DNA of 7,595 nucleotides from Actinomycetota bacterium (GTDB lineage Bacteria; Actinomycetota; Humimicrobiia; Humimicrobiales; Humimicrobiaceae), in NCBI GenBank assembly GCA_003567835.1, contig PWYO01000049.1, positions 1-7,595 of the forward strand, read 5' to 3'. This document shows, piece by piece, positions 6,587 through 7,595 of this stretch (its first letter is position 1; the number at the start of each line of letters is the position of its first letter). Below the pieces are notes generated by a model. It did not search any database. It was not told the DNA's origin and worked only from the letters and a program-made list of their open reading frames with translations. The translations under genes and the position numbers were made by a program.

Positions 6587-6614
6587 TTGTTATTGTTATT
6601 AACAACATTATAAT
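6587..6614 (+). promoter_or_regulatory. promoter of the 156-aa membrane protein gene
   Basis: A perfect TATAAT (6609-6614) follows TTGTTA (6587-6592, 4 of 6 matches to the -35) with a 16-bp spacer. The start would be near 6621, about 20 nt before the ATG at 6642. The -10 lies within the palindrome ATTATAAT (6607-6614), so the minus strand also reads TATAAT (6612-6607), about 30 nt from the small minus-strand ORF; no good minus-strand -35 is visible. Confidence 0.65.
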
Positions 6615-6641
6615 GGCAATAAAACCAAATGTATAGGCAAG

Positions 6642-7112
6642 ATGGCTAGAGGGTTTTTAATTTTCTTAAACTTGGTGGTGCTCCTGATCTATATGGCCTT
6701 GTTTATTTTCATGGAGCCTCTTTTGGCTATGGCCGGCCAGCACATCAGCATAACCCCCGCCATAGAAACAGCAGCCGGCTATTTTCTGCTCATTGTCATC
6801 GGTTTTTGTATGGGAAACCTGACCCAGATTTTTACCAGGACCCAATACACCAAAACCCGCTGGGACATCCGGGGCTTTGCCCTTCTTTCCATGATCCCTG
6901 TGCTGTTTCTTTTGGCCATCAACCTGGGCCCCACGGTGGCGGTCATCGTCCAGCTGCCTTTTATCCGGGAAAGCCCTGCTGAATCCCTGTATTATCTTCT
7001 GTCCACCCAGTATATATGGATTTTATGGATCGGATTCAACCTGGGCGCTTCCATTAAATTTGCCCAGTATTACAAGCCCAAAAGGGCCAGGCAGCAGGCT
7101 AAGGCAAAATAG
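6642..7112 (+). CDS. four-helix membrane protein of unknown function (156 aa)
   Basis: I do not recognise this family. The 156-aa product has four predicted membrane helices (about 4-28, 43-62, 78-104 and 123-142) and no signal peptide or catalytic motif I can name. Loops include 'TRTQYTKTRWDIRG' (65-78), basic and probably cytoplasmic, and the tail 'KPKRARQQAKAK' (145-156), also basic, so both termini are predicted inside. Codon use is biased to G/C at third positions like the upstream genes, supporting real coding. The ATG has only a weak ribosome site (TAGG about 4 nt upstream), but a good promoter lies 28-55 nt upstream. An earlier ATG at 6629 hits a stop after six codons. It is separately promoted and diverges from the small minus-strand ORF, so it may act apart from the rhamnose operon. 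A terminator candidate lies about 170 nt downstream. Confidence 0.82.
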   Translation: MARGFLIFLNLVVLLIYMALFIFMEPLLAMAGQHISITPAIETAAGYFLLIVIGFCMGNLTQIFTRTQYTKTRWDIRGFALLSMIPVLFLLAINLGPTVAVIVQLPFIRESPAESLYYLLSTQYIWILWIGFNLGASIKFAQYYKPKRARQQAKAK

Positions 7113-7119
7113 GACCCAG

Positions 7120-7188
7120 GTTTGCTGCTGCAAACATAGAAAGCCCAACAAAGGATTGGGCCGCCTTGTGCACAAGGGCATTGGCCAA
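7120..7188. repeat. cluster of dyads in the 3' region of the 156-aa gene
   Basis: Four symmetric elements lie in a row: GTTTGC/GCAAAC (7120-7125 and 7130-7135, 4-nt loop), GCCCAA/TTGGGC (7143-7148 and 7156-7161, 7-nt loop), the perfect 14-bp palindrome CCTTGTGCACAAGG (7164-7177), and TTGGCCAA (7181-7188). None is followed by a T-run. They could be transcript structure after the upstream gene or a protein-binding site; no function is proven. Confidence 0.45.
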
Positions 7189-7278
7189 ACACGGAAACCA
7201 GGCTTAAAATCCAACCGTATCACCATACCAATGCCCGACCCATTGAGGCCAGGGCAGGTCAATAGGATGTTGGCAATA

Positions 7279-7319
7279 GGCTGGTATCCTGCTTGGTGCA
7301 GGCCAGCCCTGGTTTTTTT
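7279..7319 (+). terminator. probable intrinsic terminator downstream of the 156-aa gene
   Basis: GGCTGG (7279-7284) pairs with CCAGCC (7303-7308), and CCTGC (7288-7292) with GCAGG (7298-7302), giving 11 bp with a 3-nt bulge (7285-7287) and a 5-nt loop. Four bases later comes a run of seven T (7313-7319). The slightly long gap before the T-run is the only weakness. It would end the transcript about 200 nt after the stop codon at 7112. Confidence 0.65.
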
Positions 7320-7550
7320 CCAATAACGCACTTTCCCTTTTTTTTAGCCATGCCGGCTGAGATCACTGTCTGCGCAGGCATGCCCTTTTCAGGGTCTGGT
7401 TTATAGTCTTGCTGCAATCATGGTCATAGGGGCCAAGGGCAATCGGCCTGGGCTGGTGAAGCGTTTTTTATCAGGGTTTCATTTCAACCGCACACCATTG
7501 GCGCACCAACACCCAGTCAAGGCTTTCCCATGGCTCTATTTTTGATTCTG
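7320..7550. other. non-coding stretch with no recognised feature
   Basis: Together with 7113-7319 this makes about 480 nt without a convincing gene. All frames are broken by stops within about 35 codons. A weak long-range dyad is present (CATGCC 7349-7354 with GGCATG 7377-7382), but no tRNA, riboswitch core or mobile-element end could be identified. Confidence 0.5.
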
Positions 7551-7580
7551 TTGACAGTCGGGTGCCAACCATGCTTTTAT
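7551..7580 (+). promoter_or_regulatory. possible promoter pointing out of the window
   Basis: A perfect -35 hexamer TTGACA (7551-7556) is followed at 18 bp by TTTTAT (7575-7580, 4 of 6). A better -10, TATAGT (7578-7583), would need a 21-bp spacer, which is too long. A short dyad ATGCT/AGCAT (7571-7575 and 7584-7588) spans the -10 region. Any gene it serves lies beyond the window. Confidence 0.35.
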
Positions 7581-7595
7581 AGTAGCATTAAAAAA

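Noticed and set aside
7023..7331. 102-codon minus-strand frame and the opposing plus-strand frame 7060-7326
   Set aside because: Both overlap the 156-aa gene and the dyad/terminator region, lack ribosome sites, and give products without hydrophobic or domain structure of note.
7349..7390. CATGCC/GGCATG hairpin as a terminator
   Set aside because: Only 6 bp with a 22-nt loop and four T residues after it; too weak.
7471..7572. 33-codon minus-strand frame (MVGTRLSTES...)
   Set aside because: Short, four Trp in 33 residues, no ribosome site, no recognisable similarity; probably chance.

Overview
The window reads as ordinary bacterial chromosome. Base composition is about half G+C by eye, with A/T-rich intergenic gaps, AGGAGG-type ribosome binding sites, sigma-A-like promoters and an intrinsic terminator with a long stem. 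This fits a Gram-positive, Clostridia-like (Peptococcaceae-type) genome, but the lineage is only an inference from style; no marker gene is present. No tRNA, rRNA, CRISPR, insertion sequence or phage gene was seen.

Layout: (1) 1-168 is the C-terminal end of a GGDEF (diguanylate cyclase-type) protein. (2) 304-840 is a small nitroreductase-family flavoprotein with a strong Shine-Dalgarno, closed by a clear intrinsic terminator at 896-934. (3) A good extended -10 promoter at 950-977 then starts a four-gene, tightly packed, co-directional operon (1019-6426): a two-domain GT2-GT4 glycosyltransferase, a first flippase-like membrane protein, dTDP-4-dehydrorhamnose reductase (rfbD/rmlD), and a second flippase-like membrane protein. 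The junctions are an 11-nt gap, a 4-nt ATGA overlap and a 17-nt overlap. (4) After the operon lies an unlisted 52-codon ORF on the minus strand (6419-6577), predicted to be a one-helix membrane protein. It diverges from a 156-aa four-helix membrane protein of unknown function (6642-7112). The two share a 64-bp A/T-rich gap centred on a palindromic -10 box. (5) The last 480 nt hold several dyads, a terminator near 7279-7319 and a possible promoter pointing out of the window; no convincing gene is seen there.

Working model (inference): the operon builds and handles a rhamnose-containing glycan or glycolipid at the cytoplasmic membrane. RfbD would supply dTDP-L-rhamnose, the fused glycosyltransferase would add two sugars to a lipid-linked acceptor, and the two LPG_synthase_TM-family proteins would move or modify the lipid-linked product. 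The other rhamnose genes (rfbA, rfbB, rfbC) are not in the window. The most notable items are the fused glycosyltransferase, the two divergent flippase-like genes flanking rfbD, and the small membrane-protein gene with its back-to-back promoter. None amounts to a clearly new system on sequence alone.
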